64,000 nt of DNA from JAOUEA01 sp963797635 (GTDB taxonomy: Bacteria > Actinomycetota > UBA4738 > HRBIN12): the NCBI GenBank assembly GCA_963797635.1, contig CAWCPZ010000011.1, positions 372,001-436,000 on the forward strand. Reading direction: 5' to 3'. Below, piece after piece: positions 44,967 through 54,155 of the stretch. Position 1 is the stretch's first letter. Every line of letters begins with the position of its first letter. The notes beneath the pieces were generated by a model, which saw only the letters and a program-made list of their open reading frames with translations, did not search any database and was not told the origin of the DNA. The position numbers were made by a program, and so were the translations under genes.

Positions 44967-45848
44967 CTACCAGCCGCGGTCTTGCAGGCGGGTCTCCAGC
45001 TTCGAGATCTCGAGCCCGGCCATCGGGTCGCCCAGGCCGTGGGAGAGCTTCGCCAGCACGTCGGGGTTCTCGAAGTTCGTGGTGGCCTCGACGACGGCAC
45101 GCGCCATCGTGGCGGGGTCCTGGGACTTGAAGATGCCCGAGCCCACGAACACGCCGTCGACCCCCAGCTGCATCATCAACGCGGCGTCGGCAGGGGTGGC
45201 GATGCCACCGGCGGAGAAGTTCACGACGGGCAGCTTGCCCTGCTCGGCCACCATGCGGACCAGCTCGACCGGTGCGCCCAGCTCCTTGGCCTTCGTGACG
45301 TACTGCTCGGGCCGCAGCGTGGTGACCTCGGCGATGTCGCGCAGGATCTGGCGCTCGTGCCGGACCGCCTCGACGACGTTGCCCGTGCCGGCCTCGCCCT
45401 TCGTGCGGATCATCGCGGCGCCCTCGGCGATGCGACGAAGCGCCTCACCCAGGTTCCGCGCGCCGCAGACGAACGGCACGGTGAAGGCCCACTTGTCGAT
45501 GTGGTACTCCTCGTCGGCCGGCGTCAGCACCTCGGATTCGTCGACGTAGTCGACCCCGAGCGCCTGGAGCACCTGGGCCTCGACGAAATGCCCGATGCGC
45601 GCCTTGGCCATGACGGGGATCGAGACGACCTGCTGGATCTCCTCGACCTTCGTGGCGTCGGCCATGCGGGCGACACCGCCGTCTCTGCGGATGTCGGCCG
45701 GAACACGCTCGAGGGCCATGACGGCGCAGGCGCCGGCATCCTCGGCGATCTTCGCCTGATCGGCCGTGGTGACGTCCATGATGACGCCGCCCTTGAGCAT
45801 CTCGGCCAGGCCGGACTTCACGGTGAAGGTGCCGGTCTCGCGCTGCAC
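44967..45848 (-). CDS. pdxS: Pyridoxal 5'-phosphate synthase subunit PdxS
   Basis: The 293-residue (beta/alpha)8 barrel makes PLP from ribose 5-phosphate, glyceraldehyde 3-phosphate and ammonia. Asp25 (GGVIMDVTT), Lys82 (PVMAKARIGHF) and Lys150 (IRTKGEAGTGN), which carry the covalent intermediates, are all present. GGIATPADAALMMQLGVDGV forms the phosphate site. Start is GTG with GGAGG upstream. The leader contains alternative hairpins described separately. Confidence 0.96.
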   Translation of the reverse strand: MQRETGTFTVKSGLAEMLKGGVIMDVTTADQAKIAEDAGACAVMALERVPADIRRDGGVARMADATKVEEIQQVVSIPVMAKARIGHFVEAQVLQALGVDYVDESEVLTPADEEYHIDKWAFTVPFVCGARNLGEALRRIAEGAAMIRTKGEAGTGNVVEAVRHERQILRDIAEVTTLRPEQYVTKAKELGAPVELVRMVAEQGKLPVVNFSAGGIATPADAALMMQLGVDGVFVGSGIFKSQDPATMARAVVEATTNFENPDVLAKLSHGLGDPMAGLEISKLETRLQDRGW

Positions 45849-45878
45849 GGGTATCGCCTCCTACGAAGGGAACGGTCT

Positions 45879-45918
45879 GCCTCCGAGTGTACCGGAGGCC
45901 ACCTCGCAGCTCGGAGGC
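45879..45918 (-). promoter_or_regulatory. Alternative hairpins in the pdxS leader
   Basis: In the order transcribed, GCCTCCGAG (45918-45910) and GCCTCCG (45899-45893) can each pair with the same CTCGGAGGC (45887-45879). The ribosome site GGAGGC before pdxS could also pair with either copy. This is the arrangement of a switch between two folds, but it may be chance in GC-rich DNA. No known riboswitch motif is recognised. Confidence 0.3.
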
Positions 45919-45932
45919 CGAACCGTCGCGCG

Positions 45933-46990
45933 CTAGGACCCGAAGGTCACCGGAGCGGTGAACATGCCGGTGGGCGCCAGCTCGACGAACGTGGTGCCGG
46001 GCTTGAGCTGGAACTCATCGCCCTTCTTCGTGTGGAAGACGGTGATGTCGCCCTCGGAGTTGCGTTCCCAGGTGCCGATGACGAGCTTGCCGTCGCGCAG
46101 CAACCACGCCTTGCCGGTGCCGGTGACCTCCACCTCGGGCGAGGGATAGCCCACCACGTCGACGATGTCGCTCTCGGAGGTCTTCACCTGCTGGATCAGG
46201 ACGTTGTCGGTCTCGATCGCGTCGCCGTTCTCCAGCAGCATCTCCTCGCCGTTCTGGTAGCGGACCCAGCGGCCTCCCGGCCCAGCGCCACTCGACGTCG
46301 GTGAGCGGGAACGCGATCATCGCGGAGGTGGTCTTCTTGCTGGGCTTGTTCAGGTCGCCGTAGCTGAAGATCGCCTCGGGCACGGGCTCGTCCTTGGCGC
46401 GCTTCTGGCCGGCCACCCAGAGCTTGTTCGTGTTGGCGAACAGGTTGTGCGGCACCTCGCGCGCATCGTCGCGGGTGAACGGCGGCGCGGGGTCGCCCTC
46501 GGTCATGCCCACCACGCCCGACTCCTTGATGATCTTCACGACCCGGTTCGCGCCGCCCGAGTAGGCGAGCAGCGGATGGGGGCTGAACTGCAGCAGGATC
46601 TTGGGGTCGGTGGTGCGGGCGCTGCGCACCGGGCCGACACGCTCGGCGCTCGAACAGTTGAAGACCACGATGAACCGCGTGATGCCGCCTTCGACGACCT
46701 CTTCGTAGACGACGTCGGCCTTGTCCAGGCCCACGAGCGGCATCGCGTCGGGCGTGTTCTCCACCTTGACGGCGAGCGCGGGGCGGGCCGGCGGCTCCTT
46801 GTCCTCGCCGACCGGCTGGTTCGTGAGCGGGCACGGCGTGGGGGGCGTCTGATCGCCGGGAACGACGGGATCGACGCGCCTTGGCGACGGGGTTGTCGCC
46901 GGTCAGGGCGAGGGCGGCGACGCCTCCGCCGAGCACGGCCACGACCGCACCTCCGGCGATCAACGCCTTGCCGCGAGTGGTGAGTGCCAC
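45933..46990 (-). CDS. DUF3048 domain secreted/lipoprotein-like protein (two apparent frameshifts)
   Basis: AGGAGG precedes the GTG at 46990. An N-terminal membrane helix or signal (ALIAGGAVVAVLGGGVAALAL) is followed, after a shift near 46880, by CPLTNQPVGEDKEPPARPAL and AVKVENTPDAMPLVGLDKAD, the DUF3048 (YerB) signature. VEGGITRFIVVFNCSSAERV and VGPVRSARTTDPKILLQFSP continue it. A second shift near 46275 leads to the C-terminal DUF3048_C domain (GKAWLLRDGKLVIGTWERNS, FVELAPTGM). The corrected length is about 351 residues. Function of the family is unknown; it is exported and probably acts at the cell surface. Confidence 0.85.
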
Positions 46991-47062
46991 GGTGGGGGAA
47001 CCTCCTGGGTACCGGTTGGTTTCGGTTCGGATGGCCCTGGTCGAAGGGCCGTTCATGAGGAT

Positions 47063-47081
47063 GGGTCCCGATCGGGGACCC
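47063..47081 (-). terminator. Possible hairpin terminator after htpX
   Basis: GGGTCCC and GGGACCC form a 7-bp stem with a five-base loop, 64 bases after the htpX stop. A second hairpin (GGCCCT/AGGGCC, 47033-47050) follows in the leader of the DUF3048 gene. No U-tract is seen. The 150-base gap holds nothing else recognisable. Confidence 0.4.
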
Positions 47082-47144
47082 GGGTCGATGCTACCGGCGG
47101 TTCGGCGGACGCCTCAAACACCCGGGCCCACTTCGACATGAACG

Positions 47145-48050
47145 TCACATCTCCTCCAGCCGGCGGATCCGCTCGGCGAGCGGGGGGTGGGTCGAGAACA
47201 GCCGCTCCATCGTGGAGTTCTTCTCCCCCGGGATGCGCGATGGCTGGTTGAGCCACAGATGGGCGGTGGCGTTGTTGGCCGACCGCATCGCCGTCGGCGC
47301 GGTCTCGAGCTTCTGCAGCGCCGAGATCAATCCGGGCGGATACCGTGTGAGCAAGGCACCCTGAGCATCGGCGAGGTACTCGCGGTTGCGCGAGACCGAC
47401 AGCTTGATCACCTGGCCGGCCAGTGGCGCGATCGCCATCAGCGCGAACCCCACCGCGAACATGATCAGGCCGAACCCGCCGCCGTTCGAATCGTTGCCAC
47501 GGCGTCCGCCGATCCCGCCCCACCACCAGCTGCGCATGAAGAACTCCGAGAGCAGCACCGCGGCGCCCACCAGGGTGGCGACGATGGTGCCCAGCAGGAT
47601 GTCTCGGTCGACGACGTGGGACATCTCGTGGGCGATCACGCCCTCGAGCTCCACGCGGTTCATCATGGCCAGCAGGCCTTCGGTCACGGCGATCGACGAA
47701 TGCTCGGGGTCGCGCCCCGTGGCGTAGGCGTTGGGCGCCTGCTCGGGCACCACGTAGACCTTCGGCTTCGGCACACCCGCGGCGATCGCGAGGCCCTCGA
47801 CGATGTTGTGCAGGCGCGGCTGTTCGTCGGGGGTCACGAGCTTGGCGCGCGTGGAGGCGAGGACCACCTTGTCGCCCGAGAAGTACGACCAGGTGGCCAG
47901 GAGGAACGCCACCACCAGGGCGATCACCAGGCCGAGCGGCCCCGTGCCGAAGAGGTAGCCGATCGCGAGGCCGATCACGCCCAGGAAGAGGAAGGCCCCG
48001 ATGACGAGCAGGACCGACTTCCGTTTGTTCGACGCGATCTCTTCGTACAT
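47145..48050 (-). CDS. htpX: HtpX-like membrane zinc metalloprotease (M48)
   Basis: The 301-residue protein has two N-terminal membrane helices (about 13-55), the zinc motif HEMSH (141-145) in GVIAHEMSHVVDRDILLGTI, two further hydrophobic segments and the third ligand in SRNREYLADAQGALLTRYPP. FSTHPPLAERIRRLEEM closes the family pattern. HtpX degrades misfolded membrane proteins. It follows the lemA gene by one base or less, a very common pairing. Confidence 0.94.
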   Translation of the reverse strand: MYEEIASNKRKSVLLVIGAFLFLGVIGLAIGYLFGTGPLGLVIALVVAFLLATWSYFSGDKVVLASTRAKLVTPDEQPRLHNIVEGLAIAAGVPKPKVYVVPEQAPNAYATGRDPEHSSIAVTEGLLAMMNRVELEGVIAHEMSHVVDRDILLGTIVATLVGAAVLLSEFFMRSWWWGGIGGRRGNDSNGGGFGLIMFAVGFALMAIAPLAGQVIKLSVSRNREYLADAQGALLTRYPPGLISALQKLETAPTAMRSANNATAHLWLNQPSRIPGEKNSTMERLFSTHPPLAERIRRLEEM

Positions 48051-48617
48051 CTAGGTGCCCGGGGTGAGATCCACCCGCACCGGTCCTCGTTCCGGATCGT
48101 CGATGTCGAAGAAGTCGCGGGTGGTGAACCCGAACGCCTTGGCCACCAGGTTGGACGGGAACGAGCCCACCAGCGTGTTCAGCTTCATCACCTGGTCGTT
48201 GTAGAACTGCCGGGCGTAGGCGATCTTCGACTCCGTTCCCGTCAGCTCCTCCTGCAACGCGAGGAAGTTCTGGTTCGCCTTCAGCTCCGGATAGTTCTCG
48301 GCGACCGCGAACAACTGGCGCAGGCCGCCGGTGATCGCGTTCTCCGCCTGGGCCTGCTGGTCGACGCCATCGGCGGCCATGGCGCCCGCCCGGGCCTCGG
48401 TGACGTGTTCGAAGACCTCGCGTTCGTGGCTCGCGTAGCCCTTCACGGTCTCGACGAGGTTGGGGATCAGGTCGTAGCGGCGGCGGAGCTGGACGTCGAT
48501 CTGCGACCAGCCGTTGTCGACCCGGGTGCGGAGCGCCACCAGGCGGTTGAACAGGTAGATGCCCGCCAGGAGCACGACGGCGAGCAGCCCGACCACGATC
48601 CAGAGCACCGGTGACAT
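48051..48617 (-). CDS. lemA: LemA family protein
   Basis: The 188-residue protein has an N-terminal membrane helix (VLWIVVGLLAVVLLAGIYLF) with a short outside end and a long four-helix coiled domain: VDNGWSQIDVQLRRRYDLIP, NLVETVKGYASHEREVFEHV, then LKANQNFLALQEELTGTESK and IAYARQFYNDQV. These are LemA hallmarks. The role is poorly defined, but the gene usually accompanies htpX in membrane quality control. Confidence 0.93.
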   Translation of the reverse strand: MSPVLWIVVGLLAVVLLAGIYLFNRLVALRTRVDNGWSQIDVQLRRRYDLIPNLVETVKGYASHEREVFEHVTEARAGAMAADGVDQQAQAENAITGGLRQLFAVAENYPELKANQNFLALQEELTGTESKIAYARQFYNDQVMKLNTLVGSFPSNLVAKAFGFTTRDFFDIDDPERGPVRVDLTPGT

Positions 48618-48621
48618 GCGC

Positions 48622-49734
48622 CTATCGTATCGACGGTGGCGACCCGGTGGCCGCCCGCTCGTAGATCGCCTCCAGCCGTGCGGTGACCACCGACCAGTCG
48701 TAGGTCGCCGCTCGTGCCCGGCCCGCTGCCGACAGGCGTTCGGCGAGTGCCGGCGTCATCGAGGACCCGCGCGGCCGCCGCCGCCAGCGCCCCCGCGTCG
48801 CTGGGCGGGACCAGCAGGCCGTCCACCCCGCCTCGGATCACCTCCCGGTAGCCGGCGATGTCGCTGGCGACCACCGGCAGCCCGGCGGCCATGGCCTCGA
48901 CGAGCACGACACCGAAGCTCTCGCCCCCCACGGACGGCCCGAGGTAGAGGTCGCACGCGGCGTGGAACGGGGGCAGGTCGATGTTGGGAACCGGCCCGAG
49001 CATCGTGACGCGCGCGCGGACCGACGGCGCGAGGCGGTCGAGGGCCGCGCGGTCGGGACCATCGCCCGCCACGACCAGTCGCAGGTCCGGACGCTCGGCG
49101 GCGAGCGTCGCGAAGGCTTCGACCGCGGTGGGGAACCCCTTCCGTTCGTCGAGGCGTCCGACGAACAGGAGCTTCGTGCCCGCTCCGAGGTCGGCGGGCT
49201 CCGCGTCGGCGAACCGGGACACGTCCACGCCGTTGGGCACGATCTCGAACGCGCCGCCGATGCGCGAGCCCGCGAACGCGGCCGCGGCCTCCGACACCGC
49301 GACCCGGATCGAGATGCGACGCGCGATCCTGCGGAGCACCGGCGCGGTCACGTCGTAGAGACGGGACCGGCTGGCGCCCGAGTGGAAGGTCGCCACCACC
49401 GGAACCGGGGCGCCGAGCGTGGCCCACATCGACGTGCTCGGGGTGAGCGGCTCGTGGGCATGGACCACGTCGGGTCCGAAGCGCCGCAACAGTCTCTCGG
49501 ACGCTGAGCCATGGACCACGGCCGCGGGTCGATGGGGGCGTTCGAGGCGTTGTACGGGATGTCGACGGGACGGCCCACCGGGCTCACCCACGGCTGGGCG
49601 GCTCCATCGCGAACCGGGGCGATCACGGTCACGGCATGGTCGCGGGCCAGGAGCGACTCGGCCAGCTCCCGGACGTGGGTCTGGACGCCTCCGGGGTCGT
49701 CCCACGCATACGGGCAGATCAGCGCGACGCGCAT
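48622..49734 (-). CDS. GT4 glycosyltransferase, PimA-like (apparent frameshifts)
   Basis: MRVALICPYAWDDPGGVQTH opens the donor/acceptor Rossmann domain, as in PimA (phosphatidylinositol alpha-mannosyltransferase). A shift near 49510 connects to FGPDVVHAHEPLTPSTSMWA and the C-terminal domain (LLFVGRLDERKGFPTAVEAF), with the nucleotide-sugar motif ESFGVVLVE (E-x7-E). A second shift near 48765 gives the end DWSVVTARLEAIYERA. The corrected length is about 370. Position after the acyltransferase and phosphatidyltransferase matches the M. tuberculosis pgsA1-patA-pimA order, so a role in phosphatidylinositol mannoside synthesis is likely. Confidence 0.82.
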
Positions 49735-49745
49735 CGGCGGCCGAA

Positions 49746-50641
49746 CTACTCCGGCCACCCGGGCTGGAACACGTGCCAGTCCGAAGGCGCCGCCGAGATC
49801 AACCGCTCGTACTCCGCTGCGAGGGCCTCGGTGAGCGCGACGACGTCCTTGCGACGGTCTCCCGCTCGGTTCCACCGTCAAGGGCGGGCGGAACACGAGC
49901 CGCCATCCCTCGGGCGTCTGGTAGGCGGCCGACGGCACCATCGGCGCTCCGGTCGTGATCGACAACAGCGCCGGGCCGGCGGGCAGCTTCCGGCCGCGTC
50001 CGAACATCGTGACCTCGACCCCGCGGCCGGTGAGGTCGCGGTCCGACGACCAGCGAGACCACGCGGTTGTCCGCCAGCGCCGTCGCGAGCTGGCGCCCCA
50101 CCGTGGCGCCGGACAGACCGAGGATGTCCATGCCCAGCTGCGAGCGATGGTCGACGAAGAGCTCGAACAGGCGCCGGGGCTCGAGCTGTTCGGCCACCGA
50201 CACGCACCGATGACCTTCCGCCAGGAGCCATCGCCCTGCCGCATCCCAGTCTCCGACGTGGGGCATGGCGATGATCACGCCGGTCCCGGCCTCGAGCGGA
50301 TCGAACAGGTGGTGCGCGTCCACCGTGGTGAACCGCTCGATCATGGTCTCGTCGGTCTCGCCCACGACGTGGAACGAGTCGAACCAGTAGCGCGCGTAGA
50401 GGTCGAACGCCTCGCGGGTGGAGGCCCGCACCAGCGGGTCGCCCGGCGGCCGCCCCAGCACCTGAGCCTGGTTGAAGGCCACGGTGCGACGCACGCCGGG
50501 CATCAGATCGTGCGCCAGCAGCCCACCGAACCGGAACAGGCGCCGGCCGAACCTCTCAGGCAGCGTCCGGCCCAGCCACGCGACCGCCCGGTAGACGTGG
50601 AAGATCACCGTCTGCTTCGGGGTCTCCTCGGACCCCCTCAT
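49746..50641 (-). CDS. Lysophospholipid/PIM acyltransferase, PatA/HtrB-like (apparent frameshifts)
   Basis: The N-terminus (FHVYRAVAWLGRTLPERFGR) and ASTREAFDLYARYWFDSFHV are typical of the lauroyl/PIM acyltransferase family. The catalytic HX4D motif is HVGDWD. Shifts near 50045 and 49870 each need one base removed; they join ATALADNRVVSLV to DLTGRGVEVTMFGRGRKLPA and then to VALTEALAAEYERLISAAPS and DWHVFQPGWPE. The corrected length is about 297. The ATG overlaps the upstream stop (ATGA). By order of genes it corresponds to PatA, which acylates the mannose of PIM. Confidence 0.82.
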
Positions 50642-51168
50642 GCGCGCTCCTCCCGGGCCACCTGCGAGGTCCGCACCACGACGGCCAGCACGGACATCGC
50701 GGCGGCGACCCACAGCGTCCAGGTCAGCCATCCGAACGCGAGCCCGGCGCACACGAGCGCGTAGCGCATGCCTCTGGTGATGTGCGATTCCTCGACGCTG
50801 TAGGACAGCGATGCTCCCCGCGCGCGGACGTACGCCGACAGGAAGCTCGCGCACAGGGCCACCAACGCGGCCACCGCCGTGGTCGGCGTGGCGATGCGGG
50901 CCACCCAGGCGATCGTCCCCAGGATCACGCCGTCCCACGCACGGTCGAGCAGTTCGTCGAGCATGCGGTCGGTGGGTCCCCCGGCGCCGTGGTTCGCGCG
51001 GTGCCCTCCCACCAGGAGCAGGACGGAGGCGGCGGCGGCGAAGGCGGCGGCGACCTCGGGTTCCCGGGCCACCACGAACCACCCCGCGGCGACCACGACG
51101 AGCGCCCCCGCGACCAGCGTGCTCCGCGTGAGGGCCGTCCCGGGTGGTTGGCGTTCGAATCGAAGCAT
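50638..51168 (-). CDS. CDP-alcohol phosphatidyltransferase-like protein with incomplete active site
   Basis: By position and by its C-terminal half (LCASFLSAYVRARGASLSYS, about six hydrophobic segments) this corresponds to phosphatidylinositol(-phosphate) synthase PgsA1. The family motif DxxDGxxAR...GxxxDxxxD is only half present: MLDELLDRAWDG supplies the second pair of Asp, but the first half reads LLLVGGHRANHGAGG, with both metal-binding Asp missing. The other frames do not hide the motif. At 176 residues it is also short. It may be inactive or altered, or truncated and rearranged. Coupled to the acyltransferase by ATGA. Confidence 0.65.
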   Translation of the reverse strand: MLRFERQPPGTALTRSTLVAGALVVVAAGWFVVAREPEVAAAFAAAASVLLLVGGHRANHGAGGPTDRMLDELLDRAWDGVILGTIAWVARIATPTTAVAALVALCASFLSAYVRARGASLSYSVEESHITRGMRYALVCAGLAFGWLTWTLWVAAAMSVLAVVVRTSQVAREERA

Positions 51169-51233
51169 GAGGGTCCGCCGGAGCGTAGCAACTTGAGTAG
51201 GATGCCCCCTACCTCTCGGGCGAAGGAGTTGCG

Positions 51234-53324
51234 TTGAAGACCTACGACGCCAAGGACATCCGCAACGTCCTGCTGGTCGGCCACGGAGGGTCGGGCAAGA
51301 CGACCCTGCTCGAGGCCATGCTCTTCACCTCGGGCGCGATCACGCGCATGGGCACGGTGGAGGACGGCAACACCGTCTCCGACCACGATCCCGACGAGCA
51401 GCGCAAGGGCATCTCGGTCTCGCTGGCGATGGCCCCGGTGGAGTGGAACGGGGTCAAGATCAACGTCCTCGACGCGCCCGGCTATGCCGACTTCATCGGC
51501 GACGTGCGCTCGGCGATCCGCGCGGTGGACGCCGTGATCGTCGTGGTCTCGGCCGTGGACGGTGTCGAGGTCCAGACCGAAGCCGCGTGGGAGCTGGCGG
51601 TCGAGGAGGGCCTGCCGCGCGCGATCTTCGTGAACAAGCTCGATCGCGAACGCGCCGACTTCCAGGCGACGCTCGACCAACTCGTGTCCTCGTTCGGCAA
51701 CCAGGTGGCCCCCTTCGAACTCCCGATCGGTCAGGAGCACGAGTTCAAGGGCGTCGCCGATCTGCTGCACGAGAAGGCCGACCTGTATCCGAGCGGCCCG
51801 AAGGCCGAGGAGTCGGATTGGCCCGATGACCTGCACGCCATGGCCGACCCCGCCCGCGAGAAGCTGATCGAAGCGGTCGCCGAGTCCGACGACGCGCTGA
51901 TCGAGGAGTACCTCGAGGTGGGAACCCTGCCGGAGGAGCACATCGTGTCCGGCGCCAAGGACGGCTTCGCCCGCGCGCGGCTGGCGCCGGTGATCGTCGG
52001 ATCGGCCACGAAGGCCATGGGCATCGACCGGCTCCTGGACTTCATCGTGGAGGAGTTCCCCTCCCCGCTGGAGCGCGGTCCGATCACGGTGATCGGCAAG
52101 GACGGCACCGAGAGCGAGCGGCCGAGCGAGGCGAACGGGCCGACGACCGCGTTCGTGTTCAAGACGGTCTCGGACCCGTTCGTCGGCCACATCACGATGT
52201 TCCGGGTCTTCAGCGGGGCGATCCGGCCGGACACCTCGGTCCACAACAGCACGCAGGGCACCGACGAGCGCATCGGTCAGCTCTTCACGCAACGAGGCAA
52301 GGAGCACGAATCGGTCCCAGCGGTCTCGGCCGGGGACATCGGCGCCGTCGCGAAGCTGCAGCACGCCCACACCGGCGACACGTTCGCGACCAAGGACGCG
52401 CCGGTGCACCTGCGGCCGCTCGAGCTGCCCGAGCCCCTGCTCGCCTACGCGATCGCGCCCAAGGCCAAGGGCGAGGAGGACAAGCTCGCCACCGGACTCG
52501 CTCGACTCCGTGAAGAGGACCCCACCCTGCGCGTGAGCCGGAGCGAAGAGACGCACGAGACCGTGATGCACGGGATGGGCGAGGCCCATCTCGAGGTGAT
52601 GATCGAGCGACTCAAGGGCAAGTTCGGCGTCGACGTCGTCACCAGTCCCGCGAAGATCGCCTTCCGGGAAACGATCCGCACCAAGGCCACCGCCACCGGC
52701 CGGCACGTCAAACAGAGCGGTGGTCACGGCCAGTACGCCGTCTGCGTGATCGACGTCGAGCCCCTCCCCCACGGTGAAGGGTTCGTCTACGAGAGCAAGA
52801 TCTTCGGCGGCGCGATCCCGCAGCAGTTCATCCCGTCGATCGAGAAGGGCATCGTCAAGACGATGGTCGACGGCGTGGTGAGCGGGAACCCCATGGTCGA
52901 CATCAAGGTGACCCTCACCGACGGCAAGTTCCACACGGTGGACTCCTCCGACATGGCCTTCCAGATCGCGGGGTCGATGGCGCTGAAGGAGGCGGTCGAC
53001 CAGGCCGGGGTCGTGCTGCTGGAGCCGGTCGTGGATCTCGAGGTCGTCGTGCCGGAGGTCTACACCGGCGACGTCATGGGCGATCTCAACGCCAAGCGCG
53101 GCAAGATCGCGGGGATGGAGCAGATCGGTGGCGGCAAGCAGCGGATCAAGGCCCAGGTGCCGCAGGCCGAGGTGGCGCGCTACGTGATCGACCTCCGTTC
53201 GATGACCGGGGGCCGGGGGGCCTTCTCCATGACCTTCAGCCACTACGAGCAGCTTCCTCAGCACCTCGCCCAGAAGGTCATCGACGACTACCAGAAGAGC
53301 CGCGAGGAAGCCCACAAGAAGTAG
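51234..53324 (+). CDS. EF-G2-type elongation factor G-like GTPase
   Basis: The 696-residue protein has all five EF-G domains. G1 is GHGGSGKT (16-23), G3 is DAPGYADF (80-87) with Tyr84 where EF-G has His, and G4 is NKLDR (134-138). Domain IV has GGHGQYAVCVIDVEPLPHGE and the end has RYVIDLRSMTGGRGAFSMTF. The Tyr and KGISVSLA switch I mark the EF-G2 (FusA2) subfamily, whose mycobacterial member is reported to bind GTP without normal ribosome-stimulated hydrolysis. Start is TTG with AAGGAG upstream. It is divergent from the phosphatidyltransferase across a 65-base gap, the only plus-strand gene for tens of kilobases. Confidence 0.9.
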   Translation: MKTYDAKDIRNVLLVGHGGSGKTTLLEAMLFTSGAITRMGTVEDGNTVSDHDPDEQRKGISVSLAMAPVEWNGVKINVLDAPGYADFIGDVRSAIRAVDAVIVVVSAVDGVEVQTEAAWELAVEEGLPRAIFVNKLDRERADFQATLDQLVSSFGNQVAPFELPIGQEHEFKGVADLLHEKADLYPSGPKAEESDWPDDLHAMADPAREKLIEAVAESDDALIEEYLEVGTLPEEHIVSGAKDGFARARLAPVIVGSATKAMGIDRLLDFIVEEFPSPLERGPITVIGKDGTESERPSEANGPTTAFVFKTVSDPFVGHITMFRVFSGAIRPDTSVHNSTQGTDERIGQLFTQRGKEHESVPAVSAGDIGAVAKLQHAHTGDTFATKDAPVHLRPLELPEPLLAYAIAPKAKGEEDKLATGLARLREEDPTLRVSRSEETHETVMHGMGEAHLEVMIERLKGKFGVDVVTSPAKIAFRETIRTKATATGRHVKQSGGHGQYAVCVIDVEPLPHGEGFVYESKIFGGAIPQQFIPSIEKGIVKTMVDGVVSGNPMVDIKVTLTDGKFHTVDSSDMAFQIAGSMALKEAVDQAGVVLLEPVVDLEVVVPEVYTGDVMGDLNAKRGKIAGMEQIGGGKQRIKAQVPQAEVARYVIDLRSMTGGRGAFSMTFSHYEQLPQHLAQKVIDDYQKSREEAHKK

Positions 53325-53339
53325 GCGTCGCGAACGCGC

Positions 53340-54155
53340 TCAGAGCGCGTACTCGGCCAGGAAGGGCAGGACCGCGGCGTCGAACGCTTCGGGGTTGCGC
53401 ACGTTGACGACGTGATCGGCATCGATCGTCACCAACCGGCCGTCCAGCACCTCGCGTCCGATCAACTCGTCGCAGCGCCGCATGAAGGGCGGATCGTGCT
53501 CGGCGACCAGGACCAGCGTCGGCACGTCGATCTCGCCCAGCCGCAGGGCGGCCGGGGGTTCGAGTTCTTCCTCGGCGCTCTCATCCATCGTCAGTTCGTG
53601 GATGTTGTCGAACGCGATCTCGCGGATGCGCCGGCCGGCGGCATCGTCCGTGCCCATCGGCGCCCAGACCTCGAGTCGCAGGTCCTCCGCTCGCTCCAGG
53701 TCACCGGCCTCGACCGCCGCTTCCACGGGATCCATCCGTGCCTCCCACCACGCGTTCTCTTCCTCGTTGGCTTCGAACCCCCCGAGCCCGGCGGCCGCAA
53801 GCACGAGGCTCACGACCTTGGTCGGTTCCACCAACACGAAGTCGACGGCGATCGCCCCACCCATCGAGCACCCCACGATGCTCGTCTGCTCGATGCCCAC
53901 GTTCTCGAGCAACACCGCGAGGTCCCGCGCATGGGAGTAGGACGCTCCCGTGAGACGGCTGGACCGCCCGTACCCTCGGACGTCGTACCGGAGCACGCGG
54001 TACCGATCGGTCCAGGCGTCGAACTCCCGATCCCACGTGCGCCGGTCCCACAGTCCGGGGTGGATCATCGTGAGCATCGGCCCCTCGCCCGCCAGGTCGT
54101 AGGCGAGATGGCCGCCGTCGGGAAGCGCGACGGTGCCCTCCATCACGGTGCTCAT
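53340..54155 (-). CDS. Alpha/beta-hydrolase
   Basis: The 271-residue hydrolase has the oxyanion stretch TMIHPGLWDRRTW, the nucleophile elbow GCSMGG (Ser), the acid in LVLVAEHDPPFMRR and the His in DADHVVNVRNPEAF. It is closest in pattern to 3-oxoadipate enol-lactonase-like or haloperoxidase-like hydrolases. The substrate is unknown. Its end converges with EF-G2 at 15 bases. Its start overlaps the HIT gene stop (ATGA), so it has inserted into the thrS-HIT-phosphatidyltransferase order. Confidence 0.88.
   Translation of the reverse strand: MSTVMEGTVALPDGGHLAYDLAGEGPMLTMIHPGLWDRRTWDREFDAWTDRYRVLRYDVRGYGRSSRLTGASYSHARDLAVLLENVGIEQTSIVGCSMGGAIAVDFVLVEPTKVVSLVLAAAGLGGFEANEEENAWWEARMDPVEAAVEAGDLERAEDLRLEVWAPMGTDDAAGRRIREIAFDNIHELTMDESAEEELEPPAALRLGEIDVPTLVLVAEHDPPFMRRCDELIGREVLDGRLVTIDADHVVNVRNPEAFDAAVLPFLAEYAL

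Noticed and set aside
50925..53315. A 796-codon open frame antisense to the EF-G2 gene
   Set aside because: Long antisense frames are expected in GC-rich codons with G or C at the third position. The translation has no domain and the plus strand encodes a complete EF-G2.
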